In this document: one piece after another, positions 33,194 through 41,103 of the stretch
Position numbering within the stretch: the first letter of the stretch is position 1
Layout of the letters: every line of letters starts with the position of its first letter
Assembly (NCBI RefSeq): GCF_021283545.2
Contig: NZ_CP128540.1
Coordinates: 3,631,501 to 3,695,500 of the forward strand
From: Pseudomonas alloputida
GTDB taxonomy: Bacteria > Pseudomonadota > Gammaproteobacteria > Pseudomonadales > Pseudomonadaceae
DNA: 64,000 bases
Direction: 5' to 3'
Program-made: the position numbers and the translations under genes
The notes under the pieces: generated by a model
Database searches by the model: none
Told to the model about the DNA's origin: nothing
The model's input: the letters and a program-made list of their open reading frames with translations, nothing else

Positions 33194-34709
33194 AGAAAGG
33201 TCGTTCCTCGTTCTGCGCGCGTTGCGCGCCGGTAGCCACCGCCAGCAGGCGGTCACTGTTCGCCTCGCCAGCGGCGAAACGTGCGGCGATGGCGCCGCGG
33301 TGCATGACATGAATGCGGTCGCAGAGGCCGATCAACTCCGGCAGGTCGGACGAGAGGATCAGCACCCCGGCGCCCTCCTTCACCAGTTCACCGATCAGCC
33401 GATAGATCTCCACCTTGGCGCCAACATCGATGCCAACGCTGGGCTCGTCCAGCAGGTACAGGCTGGAACACCGCGCGAACCACTTGGCCAGCGCCACCTT
33501 TTGCTGATTGCCGCCGCTGAGCTGACGCACCTTGGCATGCGCGCCATGGGCCTTGATCCTCAGGCGCTCGATCAGCTCCAGGGTGGTATGCCGCTCGCGC
33601 GCCGGCGACAGCAGCCCCAGGCGGACGAAGCGCGACAGTGCCGCCAGGGTGGTGTTCTCCTGCACGCTCAGATCAAGCGCCACGCCTTGCCGACGGCGCT
33701 CCTCGGGCATCAGCGCGACGCCCTGGGCGACAGCCTCGCGCGGACTGCGCAAGGACAACGGTTGCCCGTCCAGGCGCACCTCGCCGCTGTCCGGTGGCGC
33801 CAGGCCGAACAGGCTGCGTAGCAACTCCTTGGCGCCCGAGCCCACCAGCCCGGTGAGGCCGACGATCTCGCCACGGCGCACCTGCAGGTCGATGCCCTGG
33901 TAGGCCCGTGCCCGCCCCAGCCCGCGCACGTCGAGCAACAGCGCACCGGCAGGCACCGCTACCTTGGGGTACAGCTCGCCGACTTCGCGGTTGACCATCA
34001 GGCGGGTGATCTGCTCCAGCGACGTGTTGCGCGGGGAGACTTCAGCGACATCGCGACCGTTGCGCAGTACCGTCACGCGGTCGCACAGGGCCTCGATTTC
34101 CTGCAGGTAATGGGAGATGTAGACGATCGCCAGGCCATCGTCACGCAGGCGCTGGACGATCCGCAGCAAACGCTCCACCTCACGCTGCACCAGGGCCACG
34201 CTGGGTTCGTCGAACACCAGCACACGCGGTTTGATCAGCAGCGCGCGGACGATCTGCACCATCTGTTGCTCGGCGCTGCTCAGTTCACCGATCAGCGCAT
34301 TCGCCGGCAGTCGCAGGCCGAAGTAGTCGTCCAGCAGACGCGCGGCCTCGCGCTGCTGAGAGCGGCGATCGAGCAAGGGCCCGAATCGCCGTTCATGGCC
34401 GAAGAACAAGGCTTCACCCACGGTGAAACGGGCCGGCAACAAGCGTTCCTGGTGGATGAAGCCAATGCCCAGGCGCTCCACCTGGCGCGGGCTGAAATGC
34501 CCGTGCGGCTGGCCGTCGAGCAGCAGGCTGCCGGCGTCCGGGCGGTGGATGCCGGCCAGCACCTTGATCAGCGTAGACTTGCCGGCGCCGTTCTCGCCCA
34601 CCAGACCGTGCACGCTGCCCGCCGCCACCCGCAGGCTGGCGCCGTCGAGCGCCCGGGTGGCACCGAAGGTCTTGACAATGCCACGCAGCTCCAGCACCGG
34701 CGTACTCAT
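33171..34709 (-). CDS. Ribose-type ABC transporter ATPase with two ABC domains
   Basis: A 512-residue RbsA/MglA-type protein. The first domain has Walker A GENGAGKST and Walker B RVLVFDEPS. The second has the degenerate Walker A GLVGSGAKE, signature LSGGNQQKVALAKWF and Walker B LYLLDEPSVGID. Tandem domains in one chain are characteristic of carbohydrate-type CUT2 importers. It overlaps the binding-protein gene by 4 bp. It probably energises both permeases encoded downstream. Confidence 0.9.
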   Translation of the reverse strand: MSTPVLELRGIVKTFGATRALDGASLRVAAGSVHGLVGENGAGKSTLIKVLAGIHRPDAGSLLLDGQPHGHFSPRQVERLGIGFIHQERLLPARFTVGEALFFGHERRFGPLLDRRSQQREAARLLDDYFGLRLPANALIGELSSAEQQMVQIVRALLIKPRVLVFDEPSVALVQREVERLLRIVQRLRDDGLAIVYISHYLQEIEALCDRVTVLRNGRDVAEVSPRNTSLEQITRLMVNREVGELYPKVAVPAGALLLDVRGLGRARAYQGIDLQVRRGEIVGLTGLVGSGAKELLRSLFGLAPPDSGEVRLDGQPLSLRSPREAVAQGVALMPEERRRQGVALDLSVQENTTLAALSRFVRLGLLSPARERHTTLELIERLRIKAHGAHAKVRQLSGGNQQKVALAKWFARCSSLYLLDEPSVGIDVGAKVEIYRLIGELVKEGAGVLILSSDLPELIGLCDRIHVMHRGAIAARFAAGEANSDRLLAVATGAQRAQNEERPFYAYAIAI

Positions 34710-35734
34710 GCGTCGCCTCGGATGCGTTTGACGTCATCGACGTTGCCCGCCGTGGTCAGCAGGGTCTCGACGAAGGTTTCGGGCGGCAGATCGTGCTCGC
34801 CGGCCAGGTAGCGGGCGACGTTATGCACCGCCGTACGGCCGATCAACGCAGGCTGCTGCGCCACCACTGCAGCCACCGGGCTGCCGGGCTGGCGCAGCAA
34901 TTCCAGCACCTCGGGCGTACCGTCGACGCCATAGGTGCGCACTTCATTGCGTCCGGCTTCGATCAGCGCCTGGCTGGCACCGAGCTGCGGCAGATCCCAG
35001 GCCGCCCAGATCGCGTCGAGCTCACCTTTGGGGTACTTGTTGAGCAAGGCGGCAACCTGACTGCGGGCATCCTGCACGGTGTTGGGAATCACGTCGCGCA
35101 GCTCCGGCTGGATGAACTCGATCTGCGGGTAGAACTTGCTCACCAGCTTCAACTGGTCATAGCGAATGCCGCAGCTCGGCACGCCATAGAAGCCATTGAA
35201 CAGCAGCACCCTGCCCTTGCCGCGCAGATCGGCCACCAACTGCTTGGCCAGCAGCAAACCCGTGCTCCAGTTGTCTGCGGAAATCGTATTGACCGCGTAC
35301 TGCGACGGCACCTCGATGGTGAACAGCGGGATGCCGGCGGCGCTGATGCGCTTGAACCAGGGCTCGATGATGCTCAGCGTGCCGAGGGTGTGAATAACTG
35401 CATCGGGCTTCAGCGTCACCAGATTCTGCAACTGGGTCACCATGGCCTTGTCGTTGCGCCCGGCATCCAAGGTGATCGGCGTGCCGCCCAGGCGCTGTAC
35501 TTCCTCGACCTGCGCCTTGAAGGCCCGGCTGTCGAAGTAGATGCTGGTGCCCACGGTGCTGATGGCGATGCGCTTGCCCTTCAGCGAAGGTACTGTGGCA
35601 CTGGCCTCGGCACCGCTGTCGGCTCCAGCCGCCATGGCGCGGGTCAATGGTGCGGCAAGCCCGAGAGCGAGCATCGCCGAGGACGCGCCGAGCAGGCAGC
35701 GCCGGGACATGCCGGAGCAGTCGTTGTCACTCAT
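34706..35734 (-). CDS. Ribose-type ABC transporter substrate-binding protein, probable Tat substrate
   Basis: A 342-residue type I periplasmic binding protein. The N-terminus carries MSRRCLLGASSAMLALGLAAP, with an Arg-Arg pair before a hydrophobic stretch and an AxA-like site, which suggests Tat export. The mature part (KGKRIAISTVGTSIYFDSRAF onward) closely parallels the next gene's product (positions 35731-36702). Two binding proteins in tandem suggest two ligands for one transporter. Confidence 0.82.
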   Translation of the reverse strand: MSDNDCSGMSRRCLLGASSAMLALGLAAPLTRAMAAGADSGAEASATVPSLKGKRIAISTVGTSIYFDSRAFKAQVEEVQRLGGTPITLDAGRNDKAMVTQLQNLVTLKPDAVIHTLGTLSIIEPWFKRISAAGIPLFTIEVPSQYAVNTISADNWSTGLLLAKQLVADLRGKGRVLLFNGFYGVPSCGIRYDQLKLVSKFYPQIEFIQPELRDVIPNTVQDARSQVAALLNKYPKGELDAIWAAWDLPQLGASQALIEAGRNEVRTYGVDGTPEVLELLRQPGSPVAAVVAQQPALIGRTAVHNVARYLAGEHDLPPETFVETLLTTAGNVDDVKRIRGDA

Positions 35735-36702
35735 TGGTCACCTCGCAGGTGCTTGACCTGAGCCAGGTTGTCGCGGGTCGTCAATAGCGCGGCGACATGG
35801 GTTTCCTTCGGCAGATCACGCTGGCCGGCCAGGTAGCGGGCAACGTTGCGCACGGCGGTGCGGCCGATCAGGTCGGGCTGCTGCGCAACCACCGCGCCGA
35901 TGGGCGAATCGTCATGGGCGAGCAGCTCCAGTACCTCCGGCGTGCCGTCCACACCATAGGTGCGGATTTCACTGCGCCCGGCGTCGATCAGCGCCTGGCT
36001 GGCGCCGAGCTGAGGGATGTCCCAGGCTGACCAGATGGCGGCGATATCGCCCTTGGGGTACTTGTTCAGGAGCGCGGCGATCTGGCTGCGGGCGTCCTGC
36101 ACGGTGTTGGGAATCACGTCACGCAGCTCCGGCTGGACGATCTGCAATTGCGGATGATCGGCCAGTACCTTCTTCAACTCGTCGTAGCGGATCGCACAGA
36201 CCGGCACCCCGTAGAAGCCGTTGAACACCAGGATGCGGCCCTTGCCGCCGGTGTCGCGCACCAGCTGTTCGGCCAACGCGCGGCCGGCCGCGACGTTGTC
36301 CGAGGTGGTGTTGTTGAGGCTGTACTGCGATGGCACATCAATGGTGAAAAGCGGGATACCTGCTGCCTGGATGCGCTTGAGCCAGGGGTCGATCACGCTC
36401 AGGGTACCGAGGGTCTGAATTACCGCATCGGGCTTTTGCGTTACCACCGTGTGCAGTTGTGTGACCAGATTGCGGTCGTTGCGCCCGGCGTCGAGGGTGA
36501 TCGGCGTGCCGCCAAGGCGCTTGATCTCATTGACCTGCGCCTGGAACGCCTTGATGTCGAAGTAATGACTGGTGCCGGTCATGCTCACGGCAATGCGCTT
36601 GCCGACCAGCGACGGTACGGCCTCACCCTCCTCCTCGGCGTGTGCCAGGCCGCCCGCCAATGTCAGCACCAGAACGGTGAGCAACGTCAGGATTCGACTC
36701 AT
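35731..36702 (-). CDS. Ribose-type ABC transporter substrate-binding protein, Sec-type signal
   Basis: A 323-residue paralogue of the adjacent binding protein; the two share long matching runs such as FNGFYGVP, PELRDVIPNTVQDARSQ and NKYPKG. It has an ordinary Sec signal (MSRILTLLTVLVLTLAGGLAHA). It overlaps its neighbours by 4 bp on both sides. The different export route of the two paralogues (Sec here, probably Tat for the other) is notable. Confidence 0.82.
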   Translation of the reverse strand: MSRILTLLTVLVLTLAGGLAHAEEEGEAVPSLVGKRIAVSMTGTSHYFDIKAFQAQVNEIKRLGGTPITLDAGRNDRNLVTQLHTVVTQKPDAVIQTLGTLSVIDPWLKRIQAAGIPLFTIDVPSQYSLNNTTSDNVAAGRALAEQLVRDTGGKGRILVFNGFYGVPVCAIRYDELKKVLADHPQLQIVQPELRDVIPNTVQDARSQIAALLNKYPKGDIAAIWSAWDIPQLGASQALIDAGRSEIRTYGVDGTPEVLELLAHDDSPIGAVVAQQPDLIGRTAVRNVARYLAGQRDLPKETHVAALLTTRDNLAQVKHLRGDQ

Positions 36703-37085
36703 GCCTGCGCCCTTTGCTCATCTGCCAAGGCGGCGCCGTTGAGGTAGTGGTCGCCGAGCAGTCGCCGTTGAGTGGGCAGTGCCGGTTCGGCGCTGCCCGG
36801 CTGTGGACGCGGCAGACTACTGCCGACCAGTTCGAAATGCGTCTGCGCGGCCAGGCGCGCGGCCTCGGCGGCGCCCAAACGAAAAGCGATGGCGGCCGAC
36901 TGCGAGGCGTCGGCGCGTGCCAGCAACGCGTCGGCGGCGTCGATACGGATGCGCAACTCGCCGACTGCAGCGATGACCAGCGCTTCATGGCGAGCACTCT
37001 GCCCGCGCAGGTAGTCAAGCAGAGCTGCCTCGACATGACGGGCGTGGGCCAGGTCACCCCGGCCTTGGGAATGGGTGTTGGACAT
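36699..37085 (-). CDS. Stand-alone acyl-CoA-dehydrogenase C-terminal domain-like protein
   Basis: A 128-residue, all-helical protein. The segment RIDAADALLARADASQSAAIAFRLGAAEAARLAAQTHFELVGSS (split here only by reading) parallels the C-terminal helices of the full-length enzyme encoded 9 bp upstream (QAAEAILQRAAEAV ... EASSRLLELGGTRS), and its end GDHYLNGAAL parallels GNQLLNGIKP. It has no N-terminal or flavin beta domain. It may be a regulatory or stabilising partner of the upstream monooxygenase, or a relic kept in frame. It overlaps the binding-protein gene by 4 bp, so it is translated within the operon. Confidence 0.65.
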   Translation of the reverse strand: MSNTHSQGRGDLAHARHVEAALLDYLRGQSARHEALVIAAVGELRIRIDAADALLARADASQSAAIAFRLGAAEAARLAAQTHFELVGSSLPRPQPGSAEPALPTQRRLLGDHYLNGAALADEQRAQA

Positions 37086-37094
37086 GGCGTGACC

Positions 37095-38327
37095 TCAGTT
37101 CCAGGAATGACGTTGCGGCTTGATGCCGTTGAGCAGTTGATTGCCGACCAGGTGGTACTTCCAGCGCACCGGGTCATGCAGCGTGTGGGTGCGCGCATTG
37201 CGCCAGAAGCGATCCAGCCCCTGGCTGGCCGAAACGCTGCGCGTGCCGCCCAGCTCCAGCAGGCGACTGGACGCCTCTAGGGAAATCTCGGTAGACAGCA
37301 CCTTGGCCTGGCCGACCACCACTGAGGCTTCAGCAACGTGCTCTTCGCTAGGCTCGGCGACGGCGCGATCAACGGCCTCGGCAGCGCGCTGCAAGATCGC
37401 CTCGGCCGCCTGCAGGCGCCAGGCCAGTTCGCCGATCAGTGCCTGGCCAAGTGGATCCTGCCAGCCATGCTGCAAGCCGCTGTCGACCCAGGGGCGTGCC
37501 TGACGCGCCACACGCAGGGTTTCGGCAAAGGCACCACGGGCGATGCCGGTGTCTACGGCGGCCTGGATGATCTGCGAGATCGGGCCATCAGCGGTTGGCT
37601 GGTCGTAGGCCTTCCAGGCCGGTATCACATCGCTCGCTGGCACCCGGACGCCTTCGATACGCACCTGGCCGCTGGCTGTAGTGCGCTGGCCGAAGCCATC
37701 CCAACTGTCGATCACCGTCAGGCCAGCGGCATCGCGTGGCACGAAGGCGATGTGCGGGCGGCCCTCCTCGTCGACCCCTGCGACCGGGACGATGTGGGCG
37801 AACAGCGCCCCCGTGCAGTAGGCCTTCTCGCCATCGAGCACGGCGCTGTCGCCGTCGAAGCGGATCTGCGTCTGAAAGGTGGTGACGTACTGGCTGCGCG
37901 CCTCGGAAAAGGCGTTACCGAAACGGTAGCCTTGCAGCACCTTGGCGTAGTAGCGGTGCTTCTGCGCCTCGCTGCCGGTCAGGCCGAGGTTGCTGAGCAC
38001 ACCAAAGTGGTTCTGCGGCAACTGACCGAGTGATGAATCGGCGGCGGAGATGGTCGCGATCACCTCGCTGAGGGTGACATAAGATACCCCGGCGCCGCCG
38101 TGCGCCTTGGGCACACTGATCGCCCACAGACCGCTTTCGGAAAAGCGCTCCAGTTCCTCCCAGGGCAGGCGCCGCTCGCGATCACGCCAGGCCGCCTCAC
38201 GGGCAAAATCCTCGGCCAAGCGCTGCGCCACCTCGATGGCTTCGGCGTCGCTACGGATGATCTGTGCCGGGCGCCGTGGCGCCGAGCTGACCTGCTCACG
38301 CAGATCGGCGGGTTGTGACTGGGTCAT
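37095..38327 (-). CDS. Acyl-CoA dehydrogenase-fold flavin monooxygenase (SfnB-like)
   Basis: A 410-residue protein with the complete three-domain acyl-CoA dehydrogenase fold: ERFSESGLWAISVPKAHGGAG, then DGEKAYCTGALFAHIVPV in the beta domain, and LELGGTRSVSASQGLDRFWRN near the C-terminus. This is the SfnB/DszC subgroup. The ATG at 38327 follows GGAG by 7 bp; a TTG four codons upstream is less likely. It heads a seven-gene operon with the stand-alone domain and the ribose-type transporter, under a sigma-54 promoter. It probably oxygenates the compound brought in by that transporter (inference). Confidence 0.83.
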   Translation of the reverse strand: MTQSQPADLREQVSSAPRRPAQIIRSDAEAIEVAQRLAEDFAREAAWRDRERRLPWEELERFSESGLWAISVPKAHGGAGVSYVTLSEVIATISAADSSLGQLPQNHFGVLSNLGLTGSEAQKHRYYAKVLQGYRFGNAFSEARSQYVTTFQTQIRFDGDSAVLDGEKAYCTGALFAHIVPVAGVDEEGRPHIAFVPRDAAGLTVIDSWDGFGQRTTASGQVRIEGVRVPASDVIPAWKAYDQPTADGPISQIIQAAVDTGIARGAFAETLRVARQARPWVDSGLQHGWQDPLGQALIGELAWRLQAAEAILQRAAEAVDRAVAEPSEEHVAEASVVVGQAKVLSTEISLEASSRLLELGGTRSVSASQGLDRFWRNARTHTLHDPVRWKYHLVGNQLLNGIKPQRHSWN

Positions 38328-38363
38328 GTGTTGCTCCAAGCGTGATGGATTCCCCAGGGCTAG

Positions 38364-38380
38364 TGCACAGCCCGTACCAA
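38364..38380 (-). promoter_or_regulatory. Sigma-54 promoter of the 38327-31222 operon
   Basis: The minus strand reads TTGGTACG, GGCT, GTGCA, with correct GG-GC spacing, about 37 bp upstream of the ATG. Confidence 0.8.
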
Positions 38381-38398
38381 CTCAGGAAATCCTTCTTA

Positions 38399-38412
38399 TT
38401 CAATGACTTGAC
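38399..38412. promoter_or_regulatory. Activator dyad upstream of the 38364 promoter
   Basis: Minus strand GTCAAGTCATTGAA keeps CAA-N4-TTG and lies 18 bp upstream of the -24 element, the same spacing as at msuE. Confidence 0.6.
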
Positions 38413-38574
38413 GTGCAATTCAGATAATCGGAAAAGCACCTGTGGCGGCAAACTGTGGATTGGCTGTTGCCGGGCGGACACTTGCCTCAGAACCTGCCGA
38501 CCGCTCCTCGCCTGTTTTTGCCAGGCCGCCATCGGTGTTGCATGGCGGTATCTCGCGAGACCGTGAGCTGGTGC

Positions 38575-39924
38575 TCAGAGGCTGATATCCAGCGGGTACT
38601 GGACGATCAGGCGCAGTTCGTCGACATTGGACTCGGCGACGTGATCGCCACCGACGCGGTGGGTGGCCTGCATCAGGTTGAACGAGAGGTCCTTGGCCGG
38701 CCCACTCTGCAGCACGTACTTCAGCCACAGGTTGCGCTCCCAGTGGCGGCCGTCCTCGGTTCCATTGAAGTAGCTGTAAGCGCCACCGGCGCGCGTGCCG
38801 TCGATGTCGGTACCGCGTACGTAGCGGGCCGTCAGGCTCAGCCCAGGGACGCCAAGCGGGGCGAAGTCATAGTCGTAACGGGCTTCCCAGGCTCGCTCAT
38901 TGGGGTTATTGAAGTCGGAAACCTGCGAGGCGGCATCCAGCTGCAGGTCATAGGTGTTCCACACGTAGTCGAACGGCGTGTCGCCATCGATGCGCGTGTA
39001 GGACAGCTTGAAGCCATGAGCGCCGGCAGCCAGACCGGCATGCACGCTCCATGAGTCGTTGTCGATCTGGCCGGCCAGCGCCTGGCCGCTGTCACGGGTG
39101 CGGTAATAATTGAGGCCGGTCTTCAGGCTCAGCTCGCTACCCAGCGGCTGCACATGGTCGACGCTGAAGAACGACTGGTTCCATACGTCGTCGAGGCGGC
39201 TGCTGTGCAGGCGCAAGGTGAGCTGGTCGTTGAACCGGTAATCGCCACCCAGGTACACCACATCGTTGGCGCCCTTGATACGCCCGGCATAGACGGTGCC
39301 GAGATCACCACGGTGGTTGCTGGCGTTGCGGTCACTGCTCGACTCCAGCTTGCCGCCCTGCAGGCTCAGGCCATCCAGCGAGTTGTTGTTGAAGATGAAG
39401 CCGCGCAGCGTCTGCGGCAGCAGGCGAATGTCGCTGGCGTGCAGCACCGGGCTGGTCGGGCTGACGTCGCCATAGCGCAGCTCGGTGTCGAAGGCGCGCA
39501 CCTTGAGCGCGGTGCCAACCTTGCCGTAGCTGTCCTTCGGCTCGCCATCGAAGTTGCTCCCCGAGCGCGACACGATGCCAGGCACGCCGACACCATTGCC
39601 GACCGCCCCATTGCCGCCATCGAGCTTGAGCCCGACCAGCCCCTGCACATCCACGCCGAAGCCGACAGTGCCACGGGTGAAACCGGATTGCAGATTGGCG
39701 ATGATGCCGTGGCCCCATTCACGATGCAGGCTCTGCCGCTCGCCATTATTGGGATTGAGTGTAAAGTCGCCGTTGCGATAGTCCTGGCTGAAGAAGAAAT
39801 TGCGGTTGAGCACATGGACCCGCGTGCCGTCGATGAAGCCTTCATCATCGCTGTCGGCAAAAGCGGGGCTGGCCAGCAGGATGGCCAGAGAAAGAGCTGT
39901 TCTGTAGCAAACGGTAGAGCGCAT
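38575..39924 (-). CDS. OprD-family outer-membrane porin
   Basis: A 449-residue porin with signal peptide (MRSTVCYRTALSLAILLASPAFA). The mature protein starts with the OprD-type DSDDEGFIDGTRVHVLNRNFFF, contains repeated amphipathic strands, and ends NVDELRLIVQYPLDISL. Members are substrate-selective channels for small organic acids or amino acids. Its own sigma-54-like promoter with the shared dyad places it in the sulfur-starvation set, so it may admit organosulfonates or sulfones across the outer membrane (inference). The start at 39924 was set by the signal peptide. Confidence 0.87.
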   Translation of the reverse strand: MRSTVCYRTALSLAILLASPAFADSDDEGFIDGTRVHVLNRNFFFSQDYRNGDFTLNPNNGERQSLHREWGHGIIANLQSGFTRGTVGFGVDVQGLVGLKLDGGNGAVGNGVGVPGIVSRSGSNFDGEPKDSYGKVGTALKVRAFDTELRYGDVSPTSPVLHASDIRLLPQTLRGFIFNNNSLDGLSLQGGKLESSSDRNASNHRGDLGTVYAGRIKGANDVVYLGGDYRFNDQLTLRLHSSRLDDVWNQSFFSVDHVQPLGSELSLKTGLNYYRTRDSGQALAGQIDNDSWSVHAGLAAGAHGFKLSYTRIDGDTPFDYVWNTYDLQLDAASQVSDFNNPNERAWEARYDYDFAPLGVPGLSLTARYVRGTDIDGTRAGGAYSYFNGTEDGRHWERNLWLKYVLQSGPAKDLSFNLMQATHRVGGDHVAESNVDELRLIVQYPLDISL

Positions 39925-39983
39925 GGCAGTGATCCTTGGAATGACGAGGTAGGCGCCTTTCCAGGCGCTGCAGATCCCGTTGT

Positions 39984-40000
39984 TCCAACAACCATGCCAA
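39984..40000 (-). promoter_or_regulatory. Sigma-54-like promoter of the porin gene
   Basis: The minus strand reads TTGGCATG, GTTG, TTGGA. The -24 part is good; in the -12 part the critical GC is GG, so it is weaker than the msuE promoter. It is followed by about 60 bp to the ATG. Confidence 0.6.
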
Positions 40001-40019
40001 CAAAAAAAAACCATTGTTA

Positions 40020-40033
40020 TTCAAGCAATTGAA
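40020..40033. promoter_or_regulatory. Activator dyad upstream of the porin promoter
   Basis: Minus strand TTCAATTGCTTGAA, a near-palindrome with CAA-N4-TTG, lies 19 bp upstream of the -24 element. Confidence 0.6.
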
Positions 40034-40118
40034 CAACTTCCTCAACACTATGATGCTCCGTCTGCGAAGCAATCTGCACAACTGCTGTTGCCGGCGCCAC
40101 AGCGCTTTCGTCAGGGCG

Positions 40119-40143
40119 AAAAAAACGCGGCCTGGGCCGCGTT
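40119..40143 (-). terminator. Rho-independent terminator after the LivF operon
   Basis: On the minus strand, a GC-rich stem AACGCGG/CCGCGTT closing on a short loop is followed by seven T residues. It lies about 70 bp beyond the livF-like stop, ending the operon that begins at 49032. Confidence 0.8.
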
Positions 40144-40213
40144 GAATGGAACATCACCTACTCAGTAAAAGGCGGTATGACTGCGCCGCTCCACAGCCGT
40201 CGCCACCGCTCAG

Positions 40214-40987
40214 TCAGCCCTTGCCGCCCAGGTAGAAATGCTGAATATCTTCCCGCGCGGCCAGCTCGGCAGCACTGCCCTCACCTACCACCCGGCCGTT
40301 TTCCAGGATGTAGGCATGGCTCGCATAGCGCAGGGCAACGTTGATGTTCTGCTCGGCCACCAGAAAGCTCACGCCCTGCTGCGCATTGAGCTGGGCGACG
40401 ATGGCGAAGATCTCCTCGACGATGATCGGCGCCAAGCCCATCGAGGGTTCGTCGAGCAGCACCAGGCGCGGTTTGGTCATCAGCGCGCGGCCGATGGCGA
40501 GCATCTGCTGCTCACCGCCGGAAGTCAGCCCAGCCTGAGTCTTGCGCTTGGTCTTCAAGCGCGGGAACCAGGCATAGATGCGCTCCAGATCCTGCTCCAG
40601 TTGGCGCCGCGTCGGGTTACGCAGGAAGCCGCCACTGCGCAGGTTTTCCTCGATAGTCAGGTGGGAGAACACATGCCGTCCTTCCAACACATGGACGATA
40701 CCCTGGCGTGCCAGCAGGTTGGCCGCGACACCGGCGGTGTCCTGCCCCTGGAAGCGGATATGGCCACGACTGACATGCGCCCGGTCGGCCTGAACCAGGC
40801 CGGAAATAGCCTTGAGCGTGGTGCTCTTGCCAGCACCGTTGGCGCCTAGCAAGGCGACGATATCGCCCTGCCCGACCCGCAGGGATACACCGGCCACGGC
40901 AAGGATCGTGCCGTCGTAGATCACTTCGATGTCCTCCACTGCCAGCAGTTCGCTGCTGACGGCGGCTGGAAGCGTCGCATTGGTCAT
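40214..40987 (-). CDS. LivF-type ABC transporter ATPase
   Basis: A 257-residue ATPase with Walker A GANGAGKST, signature TSGGEQQMLAIGRAL, Walker B LVLLDEPSMGLAP and the family end QHFYLGG. It is the only LivF homologue in the window, although two sets of LivG, LivH and LivM exist. It is the final gene of the second transporter module, 116 bp after the second binding-protein gene. It may serve both modules. Confidence 0.87.
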   Translation of the reverse strand: MTNATLPAAVSSELLAVEDIEVIYDGTILAVAGVSLRVGQGDIVALLGANGAGKSTTLKAISGLVQADRAHVSRGHIRFQGQDTAGVAANLLARQGIVHVLEGRHVFSHLTIEENLRSGGFLRNPTRRQLEQDLERIYAWFPRLKTKRKTQAGLTSGGEQQMLAIGRALMTKPRLVLLDEPSMGLAPIIVEEIFAIVAQLNAQQGVSFLVAEQNINVALRYASHAYILENGRVVGEGSAAELAAREDIQHFYLGGKG

Positions 40988-41103
40988 GGATTATTACCCT
41001 CTGGTCATCGTTCAGCGGGCGGCGCCTGCCGCCCCCAAGCCTTGAAATGCGTTGCCCGTACCGGTTCCGGCCAAAGCCCCTGTCGCAGCTGGAAAGCGCG
41101 CGC

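Noticed and set aside
38551..38560. The palindrome TCTCGCGAGA downstream of the porin gene.
   Set aside because: A 10-bp GC-rich palindrome is expected by chance, and no partner site or promoter element accompanies it.
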